Assembly: GCA_007116995.1 (NCBI GenBank)
Contig: SKHL01000254.1
Coordinates: forward strand, 1 to 6,297
DNA: 6,297 nucleotides
Origin: Limnochordia bacterium
Lineage (GTDB): Bacteria; Bacillota; Limnochordia; Darwinibacteriales; DTU012
Direction of reading: 5' to 3'
In this document: piece after piece, positions 1-6,038 of the stretch
Numbering within the stretch: the stretch's first letter is position 1
Layout: each line of letters begins with the position of its first letter
The notes under the pieces: generated by a model
Database searches by the model: none
What the model saw: only the letters and a program-made list of their open reading frames with translations
What the model was told of the DNA's origin: nothing
Made by a program: the position numbers and the translations under genes

Positions 1-282
1 ACTACGGGCTTACACTTTGAAGATATCCGCAAATTGTTAGATGTCTTAGGACGGCTTGTAGATGCGGGAGATACAGTTTTAGTGATTGAGCACAACCTTG
101 ATGTGATTAAGACAGCCGACCATATTATTGACTTAGGTCCTGAAGGAGGCGGTCGCGGTGGAGAGGTTATCGTCTGTGGCTCCCCTGAGCAAGTGATTGA
201 GGAAGAAAAGTCTTATACGGGTCAATATTTAAAGCCGATATTAGCCAGAGAGAAACGATTTGTCCTCAATGGTTGTGGATAG
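1..282 (+). CDS. uvrA: UvrABC system protein A, C-terminal fragment (5' end outside window)
   Basis: UvrA is the ATP-dependent damage-recognition subunit of nucleotide excision repair. It scans DNA as a dimer and loads UvrB. Only the last 93 residues are in the window, open from base 1. The fragment begins at TTGLHFEDI, which in UvrA directly follows the Walker B 'DEP' of the second ABC ATPase domain. The sequence VLVIEHNLDVIK then follows, with His31 of the fragment as the H-loop (switch) histidine. After it comes the typical UvrA tail 'DLGPEGGGRGGEV..G.PE'. The end, with SYTGQYL near residues 71-77, matches the family's usual C-terminus, so nothing is missing at the 3' side. The stop is TAG at 280-282. 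uvrC starts 16 bases downstream on the same strand, which implies co-transcription. Identification is by family motifs and is very secure; the truncation is only the window edge. Confidence 0.97.
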   Translation, partial: TTGLHFEDIRKLLDVLGRLVDAGDTVLVIEHNLDVIKTADHIIDLGPEGGGRGGEVIVCGSPEQVIEEEKSYTGQYLKPILAREKRFVLNGCG

Positions 283-288
283 GGAGGT
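281..288 (+). promoter_or_regulatory. Ribosome binding site that decides the uvrC start
   Basis: AGGGAGGT overlaps the last two bases of the uvrA stop codon. The GGAGG core (283-287) is 11 bases from ATG 299. It lies inside the longer reading frame that opens at TTG 260, so it argues for the shorter UvrC beginning MDLQLKLAHLP. It would also allow translational coupling to the end of uvrA. Confidence 0.8.
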
Positions 289-298
289 AGGTGAATGG

Positions 299-2134
299 AT
301 GGATTTACAACTGAAGTTAGCTCATTTACCAACTAGACCAGGCGTCTACCTGATGAAGAATGCTAAGGGCCAGATTATCTACGTGGGTAAAGCCATTAAT
401 TTACGGAATCGAGTGCGTTCCTATTTCCAGAGTTCTCGTAACCACTCTGTTAAGATCAAGGCTCTAGTAGAGGAAATTACGGAATTTGAGTATATCGTAA
501 CCGATTCAGAAGTAGAAGCGTTAATCTTAGAAAGCAACTTGATTAAGGAGCATTCGCCTTGGTATAATACACGGCTGAAGGATGATAAGAACTACCCCTA
601 TATAAAAGTCACGGTGACGCAACGATTCCCACGAGTGTTGATGGTACGCAAACGGATTAAGGACGGGTCTCGTTATTTTGGCCCGTTTACTAGCACTAAT
701 GCAGTTCGAAGTACGCTGGATTTTTTGCGAAGATTGTTTCCAATTCGCACCTGTAGGAAAGAGATTCAACCAGACAGTCAAGATCGGCCATGTCTTAACT
801 ATCATATTGGGCGATGCTTCGCTCCCTGTGCTGGATTGGTCGATGAAAAGACTTATGATGAAATGATCGCTGAGGTATGTTTATTTCTTGAGGGACGACA
901 CGATAAACTAATACCTGAATTACGCATGAAAATGGATCAAGCAGCAAAATCTTTAGAATACGAGCGAGCGGCTCGGTTACGGGATCAGCTAAGCGGGTTG
1001 GAGAGGATTGTTGAGAAACAAAAAATCGTCGCTAGTCATGGTGATGATCAAGATATATTAGGCTATGTACGTGCAGGAGATTTAGCCTGTGTTCAAATGT
1101 TCTTAGTTCGCAACGGCAAGCTAATTGGCCGGGAGCATTTTTTGTTGGAGTGTGGAGTGGAAGAAGATGGAAAGGAAGTTCTCTCCGCTTTTATTGAACA
1201 GTATTATTCGGATGTTTCATTCATCCCGAAGGAGTTACTCCTGCCGGAGGAGTTAACAGATATGAATTTGCTCGCACAGTGGTTAGGGACGTTCAAGCAG
1301 AGTAAGGTGTATCTGCTAGTACCCAAGCGTGGTGAAAAACGCAAGCTGTTAGAAATGGTCACTGGGAATGCCCAGCTTGTGCTAGATGAGATGCGCGCCA
1401 AAGAAGAACGCAAGCAACAGGAAATCGACCGTGGTCTATGGGAGTTACAGCATGCCCTGGAGTTACCTAATCCAATTATCCGGATGGAAGCCTATGATAT
1501 CTCCAACACGCAGGGTAGCCAGATTGTAGCTTCCATGGTGGTTTTCATTGACGGAAAGCCGGCTAACGATCAATATCGCCGCTTTCGGATTTACACAGTG
1601 GAAGATGGCCCCAATGATTTCTTAGCTATGGAAGAAGTGTTACGGCGCAGATTTACTCGGGGGTTGCAGGAGCAAGCTGACCAAGAGGATCAAGGTAGCT
1701 TTAGCTTATTTCCAGACTTAGTGTTAATCGATGGGGGTAAGGGGCAGTTGAGCGCAGCTTTAACTATTCGAGACGAGCTCGGGTTGGATGTTCCCTTTAT
1801 CGGACTGGCTAAACAATTTGAGGAAATTTATATAGAGGATAGAGCAGCACCTATCATCCTTCCCCGAGAATCCCAAGGACTGTATATGGTACAACGTATT
1901 CGCGATGAGGCCCATCGATTTGCTATTACCTATCATCGTAAGCTACGGGCAAAGGCAAGCCATGGATCGATTCTTGATCAGATCCCGGGTGTTGGACCGA
2001 AACGAAAGAAAGCGTTACTAAAGCATTTTGGTACCGTAAAGGCTATTCGTAATGCAGCTGTAGCGGATCTGGTTGAGGTTGAGGGTGTGAATCGGAAAAC
2101 AGCAGCAGAGATTTATCAGCATATGCACACATAA
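299..2134 (+). CDS. uvrC: UvrABC system protein C (excinuclease subunit)
   Basis: UvrC is the cytoplasmic nuclease that cuts on both sides of a lesion in the UvrB-DNA complex. The 611 residues are a normal full length. The GIY-YIG nuclease domain for the 3' cut is at about 12-90, with Tyr17, Tyr28, Arg38 and Glu78 in the expected places. Four cysteines (152, 165, 173, 177) match the iron-sulfur-type cluster described for the family. The UVR motif that binds UvrB is at about 204-241. The RNase H-like domain for the 5' cut is at about 390-545, with Asp400, Asp478 and His539 as the catalytic triad. A helix-hairpin-helix pair ends the protein (about 556-608; IPGVGPKRKKALL and VEGVNRKTA). I chose ATG 299 because a GGAGG lies 11 bases upstream. 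An in-frame TTG at 260 would add 13 residues, overlap uvrA and lacks a good ribosome site. The gene ends at the 2143-2186 terminator. No key residue is missing. Confidence 0.97.
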   Translation: MDLQLKLAHLPTRPGVYLMKNAKGQIIYVGKAINLRNRVRSYFQSSRNHSVKIKALVEEITEFEYIVTDSEVEALILESNLIKEHSPWYNTRLKDDKNYPYIKVTVTQRFPRVLMVRKRIKDGSRYFGPFTSTNAVRSTLDFLRRLFPIRTCRKEIQPDSQDRPCLNYHIGRCFAPCAGLVDEKTYDEMIAEVCLFLEGRHDKLIPELRMKMDQAAKSLEYERAARLRDQLSGLERIVEKQKIVASHGDDQDILGYVRAGDLACVQMFLVRNGKLIGREHFLLECGVEEDGKEVLSAFIEQYYSDVSFIPKELLLPEELTDMNLLAQWLGTFKQSKVYLLVPKRGEKRKLLEMVTGNAQLVLDEMRAKEERKQQEIDRGLWELQHALELPNPIIRMEAYDISNTQGSQIVASMVVFIDGKPANDQYRRFRIYTVEDGPNDFLAMEEVLRRRFTRGLQEQADQEDQGSFSLFPDLVLIDGGKGQLSAALTIRDELGLDVPFIGLAKQFEEIYIEDRAAPIILPRESQGLYMVQRIRDEAHRFAITYHRKLRAKASHGSILDQIPGVGPKRKKALLKHFGTVKAIRNAAVADLVEVEGVNRKTAAEIYQHMHT

Positions 2135-2142
2135 GTTTAAAT

Positions 2143-2186
2143 GGAAAAAGCTAGCAGAGACCTTTTAGTTTCTGCTAGCTTTTTCC
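2143..2186. terminator. Bidirectional rho-independent terminator between uvrC and the converging barrel gene
   Basis: A perfect 16-base inverted repeat (2143-2158 and 2171-2186) encloses a 12-base loop. The core is GCTAGCAGA/TCTGCTAGC, flanked by five A on the left and five T on the right, so a U-tract follows the hairpin on both strands. On the + strand it sits 8 bases after the uvrC stop. On the minus strand its outer base is the first base of the stop codon at 2186-2188. This is a textbook shared terminator for two convergent genes. Confidence 0.93.
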
Positions 2187-2935
2187 TAGAATTGAATGAC
2201 TACACCACCGGTAATACCCGAATATGAGCTGTTACTAGCAGGTATCTGGTTCTCAGGATTACCGTATGAAAACTTGGGAACTCTAGTGCTTCCACCAGCA
2301 TAGCCTGTACGTAGACCCCAGCCATGGGGCAGCATATACTCTATTGTTAGCTGATAGTACCAGCTAGAACCTGGTTGAATCCGCTCCTGTGTCATATTTC
2401 CTTCTCGGTAACGCCAACTATACCAAGGTGTTCCACTAACTAGTGTATTCAGTTTTAGCTTATCCATGATTGTCAGATCCATGTTGACTTGGCCAATAAA
2501 ACCTTGACCTGTTAGGTAGACGTGCTCCTTATCGGTCAGAATGTTATGGAAGTAGGCTTGTGAGACTTTATACCCGATGCCACCATATAGGATTAGCCCT
2601 GCTTCGTCTAAGAATTTATACATAGCCACACCTTGGGTAAATCCACTAGTGAATTTTTGGTTACTTGTTAGAGGAACACCCTGTAAACTACGGGCTTGGT
2701 CAGTGGAATAGATGAAGTGCAGTAGTGCATCCTCAGCAGGTTTCATGCTTCCTGCAACGACTACATTCCACTGGGATAATTGTGTATCCTCGTCAGCTAA
2801 TAATGGTTGATAGCTAGTGGCTATTGGCGAAAATTGCGCGGATAGCTGAAATTGAGAAACTTGTTGCCCTTGAGCATGAAAGGAAAGGATGAAGATAAGG
2901 CAAAGACTGAATCCGAAAACCAGATATCTTTTCAT
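2186..2935 (-). CDS. Probable secreted outer-membrane beta-barrel protein, family not recognised
   Basis: This gene encodes 249 residues that I cannot assign to a named family. It opens with a clear signal peptide: MKR, a hydrophobic stretch at about 4-19, and a likely signal peptidase I site after Ala21-Gln22-Gly23. The mature part has no further hydrophobic helix. It is rich in Gly, Ser, Gln, Tyr and Trp, with short alternating segments such as AGLILYGGIGYKVS (112-125), WYYQLTIEYML (192-202) and GWGLRTGYAGG (205-215). It ends in SGITGGVVIQF, a terminal strand with a C-terminal Phe. That pattern suits the beta-signal read by the BAM machinery, so an outer-membrane barrel is the best inference; a periplasmic beta protein is the alternative. 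The start is well supported by AAGGAGG at 2942-2948, six bases from the ATG. The gene is transcribed divergently from the next barrel gene and converges on uvrC, so it is probably monocistronic. Substrate and role are unknown. Confidence 0.8.
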   Translation of the reverse strand: MKRYLVFGFSLCLIFILSFHAQGQQVSQFQLSAQFSPIATSYQPLLADEDTQLSQWNVVVAGSMKPAEDALLHFIYSTDQARSLQGVPLTSNQKFTSGFTQGVAMYKFLDEAGLILYGGIGYKVSQAYFHNILTDKEHVYLTGQGFIGQVNMDLTIMDKLKLNTLVSGTPWYSWRYREGNMTQERIQPGSSWYYQLTIEYMLPHGWGLRTGYAGGSTRVPKFSYGNPENQIPASNSSYSGITGGVVIQF

Positions 2936-2958
2936 GAAATTCCTCCTTAGGGACTAGT

Positions 2959-2987
2959 AATATATCCTTCGAGATATGGGCTATCAT
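2959..2987 (-). promoter_or_regulatory. Possible promoter of the minus-strand barrel gene
   Basis: Read on the minus strand, ATGATA (2982-2987) and TATATT (2959-2964) are separated by exactly 17 bases. The -10 box is good but the -35 box matches the sigma-A consensus at only four of six positions. Transcription would start near 2951, giving a very short leader that still includes the AAGGAGG at 2942-2948. This is suggestive only. Confidence 0.3.
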
Positions 2988-3045
2988 TTATGTCCATGGA
3001 AAATCTTTTTTCACATTATTTCTAAATATGGGAGGGAAAGCAAAG

Positions 3046-3069
3046 ATGATCGAGAATATAGGTGTATAA
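3046..3069 (+). CDS. Possible seven-residue leader peptide upstream of the plus-strand barrel gene
   Basis: A strong GGAGG (3031-3035) lies 10 bases before an ATG that opens the reading frame MIENIGV, closed by TAA at 3067-3069. The ribosome site for the following barrel gene begins only 9 bases after this stop, so ribosomes finishing the leader could feed the TTG start at 3095. No attenuator-like alternative hairpin or run of one regulatory amino acid is apparent. It may therefore be a translational-coupling leader, or simply chance. The strong ribosome site has no other obvious user: the in-frame GTG at 3062 is 26 bases from GGAGG, too far for normal initiation. Confidence 0.35.
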   Translation: MIENIGV

Positions 3070-3078
3070 ACCGAATTC

Positions 3079-3086
3079 AAGGGGGA
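3079..3086 (+). promoter_or_regulatory. Ribosome binding site supporting the TTG start at 3095
   Basis: AAGGGGGA lies 8 bases before TTG 3095. It supports a start that gives a canonical signal peptide (MKKLVLIGIL...). The longer alternative from GTG 3062 would place an unusual 11-residue polar extension in front of it. Confidence 0.6.
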
Positions 3087-3094
3087 AGTCTAAG

Positions 3095-3844
3095 TTGAAG
3101 AAGCTAGTTTTGATAGGGATTTTAATGGCATTTATGGTAATGAGTAGTACCGTAATGGCTCAGTCATTACAATTCAATGTTGATGGATTAGGTCTAATGG
3201 GAAATAGTTCATACAAAGTAGACGGAGATGAGTTAACCACGAAAGATTGGGGTTTCGCTGTAAATGCACAAGTGGAAGTCTATCCAAATGTATTGTTAGA
3301 GGGAAATTTTTCCTCTAGCTGGGCTACCAAAAAAATGGAAGAAGAGCAAGCTGTAGATTTAACGGAGGGTGATGCATATAGACAAAATCTAGTCTTAGCT
3401 GGCGCTAAGTATCGGGTCTTAGCCGACAATGGTATGGATTTCTTTGTTGGTGCTGGATATGGAAGAGCCGATGTATCGCTATCGCAAACTACTGCCGTTG
3501 AGGCTGTGCCCTTAACTGAAGCTGATCTAGAAAAGCATCTCTTCTCTGGTTGGGGAGTATATGGTAAAGCTGGCGTAGTTGTAGCTATTAACCAGCAATT
3601 CTCCATCCGTGGTGATGTGGCCTATTCGCCAGCGGCTAGATTTACTTCTGACGACGTAGATGAGATTAAAGGGTCACTATTAAGTGGTCGTGGTGTGTTA
3701 GCCTACAGTATTAACCCGTCTATGGGCGTGCAAGTTGGTGTAGTACATAACACTGTTAGTGGAACCAAAGGTGACGATGGAGCAGAGTTTAAAGGCAACT
3801 TCTCTGCTACTATGTACGGAGCTGGTCTCGTTCTAAGCTTCTAA
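3095..3844 (+). CDS. Probable outer-membrane beta-barrel protein (OmpA/OMP_b-brl-like)
   Basis: The product is 249 residues from the preferred TTG start, or 260 from GTG 3062. The TTG start has a close ribosome site and yields a standard signal peptide with a likely cleavage after Val20-Met21-Ala22. The mature protein alternates polar and hydrophobic residues in amphipathic strands joined by acidic loops. Examples are WGFAVNAQVEVYPNVLLEG (52-70), NLVLAGAKYRVL (98-109), MDFFVGAGYGRADVSLS (114-130), WGVYGKAGVVVAI (153-165), FSIRGDVAYSP (169-179) and MGVQVGVVHNTVSG (210-223). It closes with MYGAGLVLSF, a terminal strand with C-terminal Phe as in BAM substrates. About eight strands fit a small OmpA-transmembrane or OmpW-like barrel. 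There is no OmpA peptidoglycan-binding domain. The specific role (adhesin, stabiliser or pore) cannot be told. It is divergent from the minus-strand barrel gene and ends at its own terminator, so it is probably monocistronic. Confidence 0.82.
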   Translation: MKKLVLIGILMAFMVMSSTVMAQSLQFNVDGLGLMGNSSYKVDGDELTTKDWGFAVNAQVEVYPNVLLEGNFSSSWATKKMEEEQAVDLTEGDAYRQNLVLAGAKYRVLADNGMDFFVGAGYGRADVSLSQTTAVEAVPLTEADLEKHLFSGWGVYGKAGVVVAINQQFSIRGDVAYSPAARFTSDDVDEIKGSLLSGRGVLAYSINPSMGVQVGVVHNTVSGTKGDDGAEFKGNFSATMYGAGLVLSF

Positions 3845-3858
3845 TTCCAATAATAACC

Positions 3859-3886
3859 AAGACCCTGCCATTTGGTAGGGTCTTTT
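3859..3886 (+). terminator. Rho-independent terminator after the plus-strand barrel gene
   Basis: The stem AAGACCCTGCC/GGTAGGGTCTT (3859-3869 and 3874-3884) has a four-base loop ATTT and one G-U pair. TTTT at 3883-3886 serves as the U-tract. It starts 14 bases after the stop codon at 3842-3844. On the minus strand the hairpin is followed by a poor T-tract, so it may only weakly terminate the converging protease gene, which ends at 3936. Confidence 0.88.
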
Positions 3887-3935
3887 GCTATAATAAATAA
3901 TATGACAAAGATCCGATAACTAATATGTGTTCGGC

Positions 3936-5783
3936 TTAGAATAAATCTAATTCTATCAGCAGCTTCTGTTCATTATTAGCTGGGGTAACAGTAATAGGTT
4001 GTTGCCAATACCAATCGCCTGCATCTAGTAGAAGATTGTTGTTGGTATCTAAGTGAGCAGACAGAATATAGTCGCCTTCTGGGAGATAGACACTGAAATA
4101 CCGGTCTGTAATCTGACCTCTAGCAACAAAGGTCTGATTGGGATCATCTACGCGTGTAAATGATAGTTGGGTATCCTCTATGTAGGCCTGCGTCACTGCA
4201 GCGTATGCATTCACTAATCGTTTACCTTGTTGTGTTGGATCAAACTCCATCCCGGTCTCCCACAGCAGTTTACGGATCTCTTGAGGACTTTCTGCTGCTG
4301 TGCTTTTTACTAAGGCGATCACTCCAGCTATATGTGGTGCGGCCATAGAGGTGCCAGCCGCATAACTGTACCCACCAATATCCGTACTATAGATACTGTT
4401 TGTTGACCATCTATCTCCGCCAGGTGCGAATAGCCATACATCCTCCACGGCTGAGTATGAGGCAACAGTGTAATTCTTTGTTGTGGCACCAACAGCGATT
4501 ACTTCTTGATATTTGGCAGGATAGAGAAGTTTACCTCCATTTCCTGCAGCGGCCACAACCGTAATTCCTTGCTTAGTAGCCTGGCGAATTAAATCGTATA
4601 GATTTAGACCATAGGGATTACTTGGCTCAGTGGGAAATCCCAAGCTTAGGTTAATGATATCGACACCGAGTTTAATCGCTTGTTTCATGCCCGCTTCTAA
4701 ATCTGCTAATGATCCAGCAAGATTTCCTCTGCTATTATATGCTAACACCTTAATTGGAACTACAGATACATCCCAGGCAATACCAGCAATGCCCTGATTA
4801 TTGTTGGAGGTAGCACCAATTATCCCAGTGACATGAGTACCGTGGCTCATTGGACTACTCTCTACGCCACCAGGGTCATGCACATCCGTACTACCGTTTT
4901 GCACATTGTAGGCATTATCATAATCGATATTTATTTGTAAGTCCGGATGATTCTGATCAATGCCTGAGTCTAATACAGCGACGGTCACAATTCGACTGCC
5001 CTTGGTCACATTCCAAGCTTGAGGTAAGTAGATACTAGGAAGATTCCACTGGTGAGCATAGAACGGGTCATTCGGTTGGGTGCCTAAGGATACAATAGGG
5101 TAATTTATCACTGCATCTGACACGGAAGGATGGGCGAGCGCGTCTGCTAGAAAGTCTTCGATTCGTTCTGGATGATTCGTTGTTAGAATAATTCCTTCCA
5201 AAATGGGCTTAAGCTGGTATTTTACAGCCCCGAGTTCCTGCATTAGTTGCTTGGCCGTGGTCACATCGATTTGGTCTGCATAGACTAGTATTTCGTCAAT
5301 AATCATGTCCGGGAGCATGTCCTCTGTTGAATCAGCCATCGACAGGCTATGAAAAGCCTGTACTGATGTGCTAGTTTGTATGTCTGGGCGTGCGTAATTT
5401 ATGTATCCATTCACAACTAGTGGATCATCAGATGTGGCATGTAAGTGATACTCAATTCCTTCAGTTGAGGAGTAATGGATGGGAATATAACCTATGTGGG
5501 ACCAATATTGATGATGAGAAATATCTAGGGTGATTAAGGTTCTAGTGGTATAAAGGCTGGTTGAAAATCGACCATTTTCATCGGTGGTAATAGACTTAAT
5601 GGGAGTTCCTTCAGCTTGAATCTCAATGGTGGCAGATGGTATGCCGTTACCTGTGATAAAATCATATACAAATCCGCTTAAAGTGATTTTATTATCTAGC
5701 GGGATCGTGGTATTACGAGTTGATGCACCAAGGCACCCGGAGAGTAGTATGGGTATTAGTAGAATAAGAGTGAGTTTCTTCAT
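3936..5783 (-). CDS. S8 (subtilisin-family) serine protease lipoprotein with carboxypeptidase-regulatory-like N-terminal domain
   Basis: This is a 615-residue exported endopeptidase. The N-terminus is a lipoprotein signal, a hydrophobic stretch then LLSGC with Cys17 as the lipidated residue. Residues about 33-115 resemble a carboxypeptidase-regulatory-like beta domain (LSGFVYDFITGNGIPSATIE, then TTDENGRFS). Residues about 160-230 look like an I9-type prodomain/inhibitor (EILVYADQIDV...DAVINYP). The catalytic domain spans about 236-530 and opens with the thermitase-like 'NDPFYAHQW'. It has Asp272 (VAVLDSGID), His314 (SHGTHVTG), oxyanion Asn415 (VVAAAGNGG) and Ser479 (GTSMAAPH), all intact. A C-terminal beta domain (about 540-615) contains DTNNNLLLDAGD (579-590), which resembles a calcium-binding loop. 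Start ATG 5783 is supported by AGGAGGT at 5792-5798, 8 bases away. Residue 18 is Leu, not the Asp that keeps lipoproteins in the inner membrane of Escherichia coli; whether that rule applies here is unknown. Substrates are unknown. Family assignment is very secure, and the domain calls outside the catalytic core are inferred. Confidence 0.93.
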   Translation of the reverse strand: MKKLTLILLIPILLSGCLGASTRNTTIPLDNKITLSGFVYDFITGNGIPSATIEIQAEGTPIKSITTDENGRFSTSLYTTRTLITLDISHHQYWSHIGYIPIHYSSTEGIEYHLHATSDDPLVVNGYINYARPDIQTSTSVQAFHSLSMADSTEDMLPDMIIDEILVYADQIDVTTAKQLMQELGAVKYQLKPILEGIILTTNHPERIEDFLADALAHPSVSDAVINYPIVSLGTQPNDPFYAHQWNLPSIYLPQAWNVTKGSRIVTVAVLDSGIDQNHPDLQINIDYDNAYNVQNGSTDVHDPGGVESSPMSHGTHVTGIIGATSNNNQGIAGIAWDVSVVPIKVLAYNSRGNLAGSLADLEAGMKQAIKLGVDIINLSLGFPTEPSNPYGLNLYDLIRQATKQGITVVAAAGNGGKLLYPAKYQEVIAVGATTKNYTVASYSAVEDVWLFAPGGDRWSTNSIYSTDIGGYSYAAGTSMAAPHIAGVIALVKSTAAESPQEIRKLLWETGMEFDPTQQGKRLVNAYAAVTQAYIEDTQLSFTRVDDPNQTFVARGQITDRYFSVYLPEGDYILSAHLDTNNNLLLDAGDWYWQQPITVTPANNEQKLLIELDLF

Positions 5784-5950
5784 TGTGCTATACCTCCTGT
5801 ATTCTTTGGCTATTCGGCATTTAGCCCTATTTTCCTTGTTTGTTAAGGTAGATTATGTAGAGAGGGCATTATCTGTTACCCTTTTGTGTTTTAATAAGTT
5901 ATATATCTTTATTTTCATTTTAAATATATGAATTATTTTAAGTAAAACAA

Positions 5951-5979
5951 TTGACATATTTAAGCATGATATATAAAAT
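5951..5979 (+). promoter_or_regulatory. Strong sigma-A-type promoter for the DUF2089 gene
   Basis: A perfect TTGACA (5951-5956), a 17-base spacer and TAAAAT (5974-5979, five of six to TATAAT) make a near-consensus housekeeping promoter. Transcription would begin around 5986, about 50 bases before the start codon. The sequence immediately upstream is almost pure A/T. Just after the -10 box lies a short direct repeat, ATATGG-AATATGG (5978-5990), which could be an operator half-site pair but is too short to call. Confidence 0.8.
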
Positions 5980-6022
5980 ATGGAATATGGGCAAGGATAC
6001 TTCTCAGAACGTTAATTATGTT

Positions 6023-6028
6023 AAGGAG
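6023..6028 (+). promoter_or_regulatory. Ribosome binding site supporting the TTG start at 6039
   Basis: AAGGAG is 10 bases before TTG 6039. The next in-frame candidate, ATG 6051, is 22 bases away and would remove only four residues. The spacing favours TTG. Confidence 0.7.
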
Positions 6029-6038
6029 TGGGTTTAAT

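Larger units (their letters stand above)
5784..6038. other. AT-rich divergent intergenic region
   Basis: These 255 bases separate the protease gene (minus) from the DUF2089 gene (plus). The stretch 5885-5985 is strikingly AT-rich and includes A/T runs directly upstream of the 5951 -35 box that could act as an UP element or a site for a DNA-bending protein. On the minus strand there are -10-like hexamers (for example GATAAT and CATAAT when read toward the protease). None has a convincing -35 at the right spacing, so I do not place the protease promoter. No RNA gene or conserved riboswitch pattern was recognised. Confidence 0.6.

Noticed and set aside
527..866. Frames on both strands inside uvrC (527-805 minus and 678-866 plus)
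   Set aside because: They are shadows of the highly conserved uvrC coding sequence and have no recognisable product.
2936..3061. A plus-strand promoter for the second barrel gene
   Set aside because: AT-rich -10-like strings exist (for example TAAATA near 3023), but none has a credible -35 box at 16-18 bases.
3280..3606. A 108-codon minus-strand frame inside the plus-strand barrel gene
   Set aside because: It is wholly contained in a well-supported gene, has no signal or family resemblance, and lacks a convincing start region.
3912..3933. A weak hairpin CCGATAAC/GTGTTCGG just downstream of the protease gene, possibly its terminator
   Set aside because: The stem has two internal mismatches and only a poor T-tract follows on the minus strand, so it does not reach the level of a supported terminator.
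5626..5931. A 101-codon + strand reading frame antisense to the protease 5' end and running into the intergenic region
   Set aside because: Most of it mirrors the secure protease gene, it has no good ribosome site, and its tail is simply AT-rich intergenic sequence.
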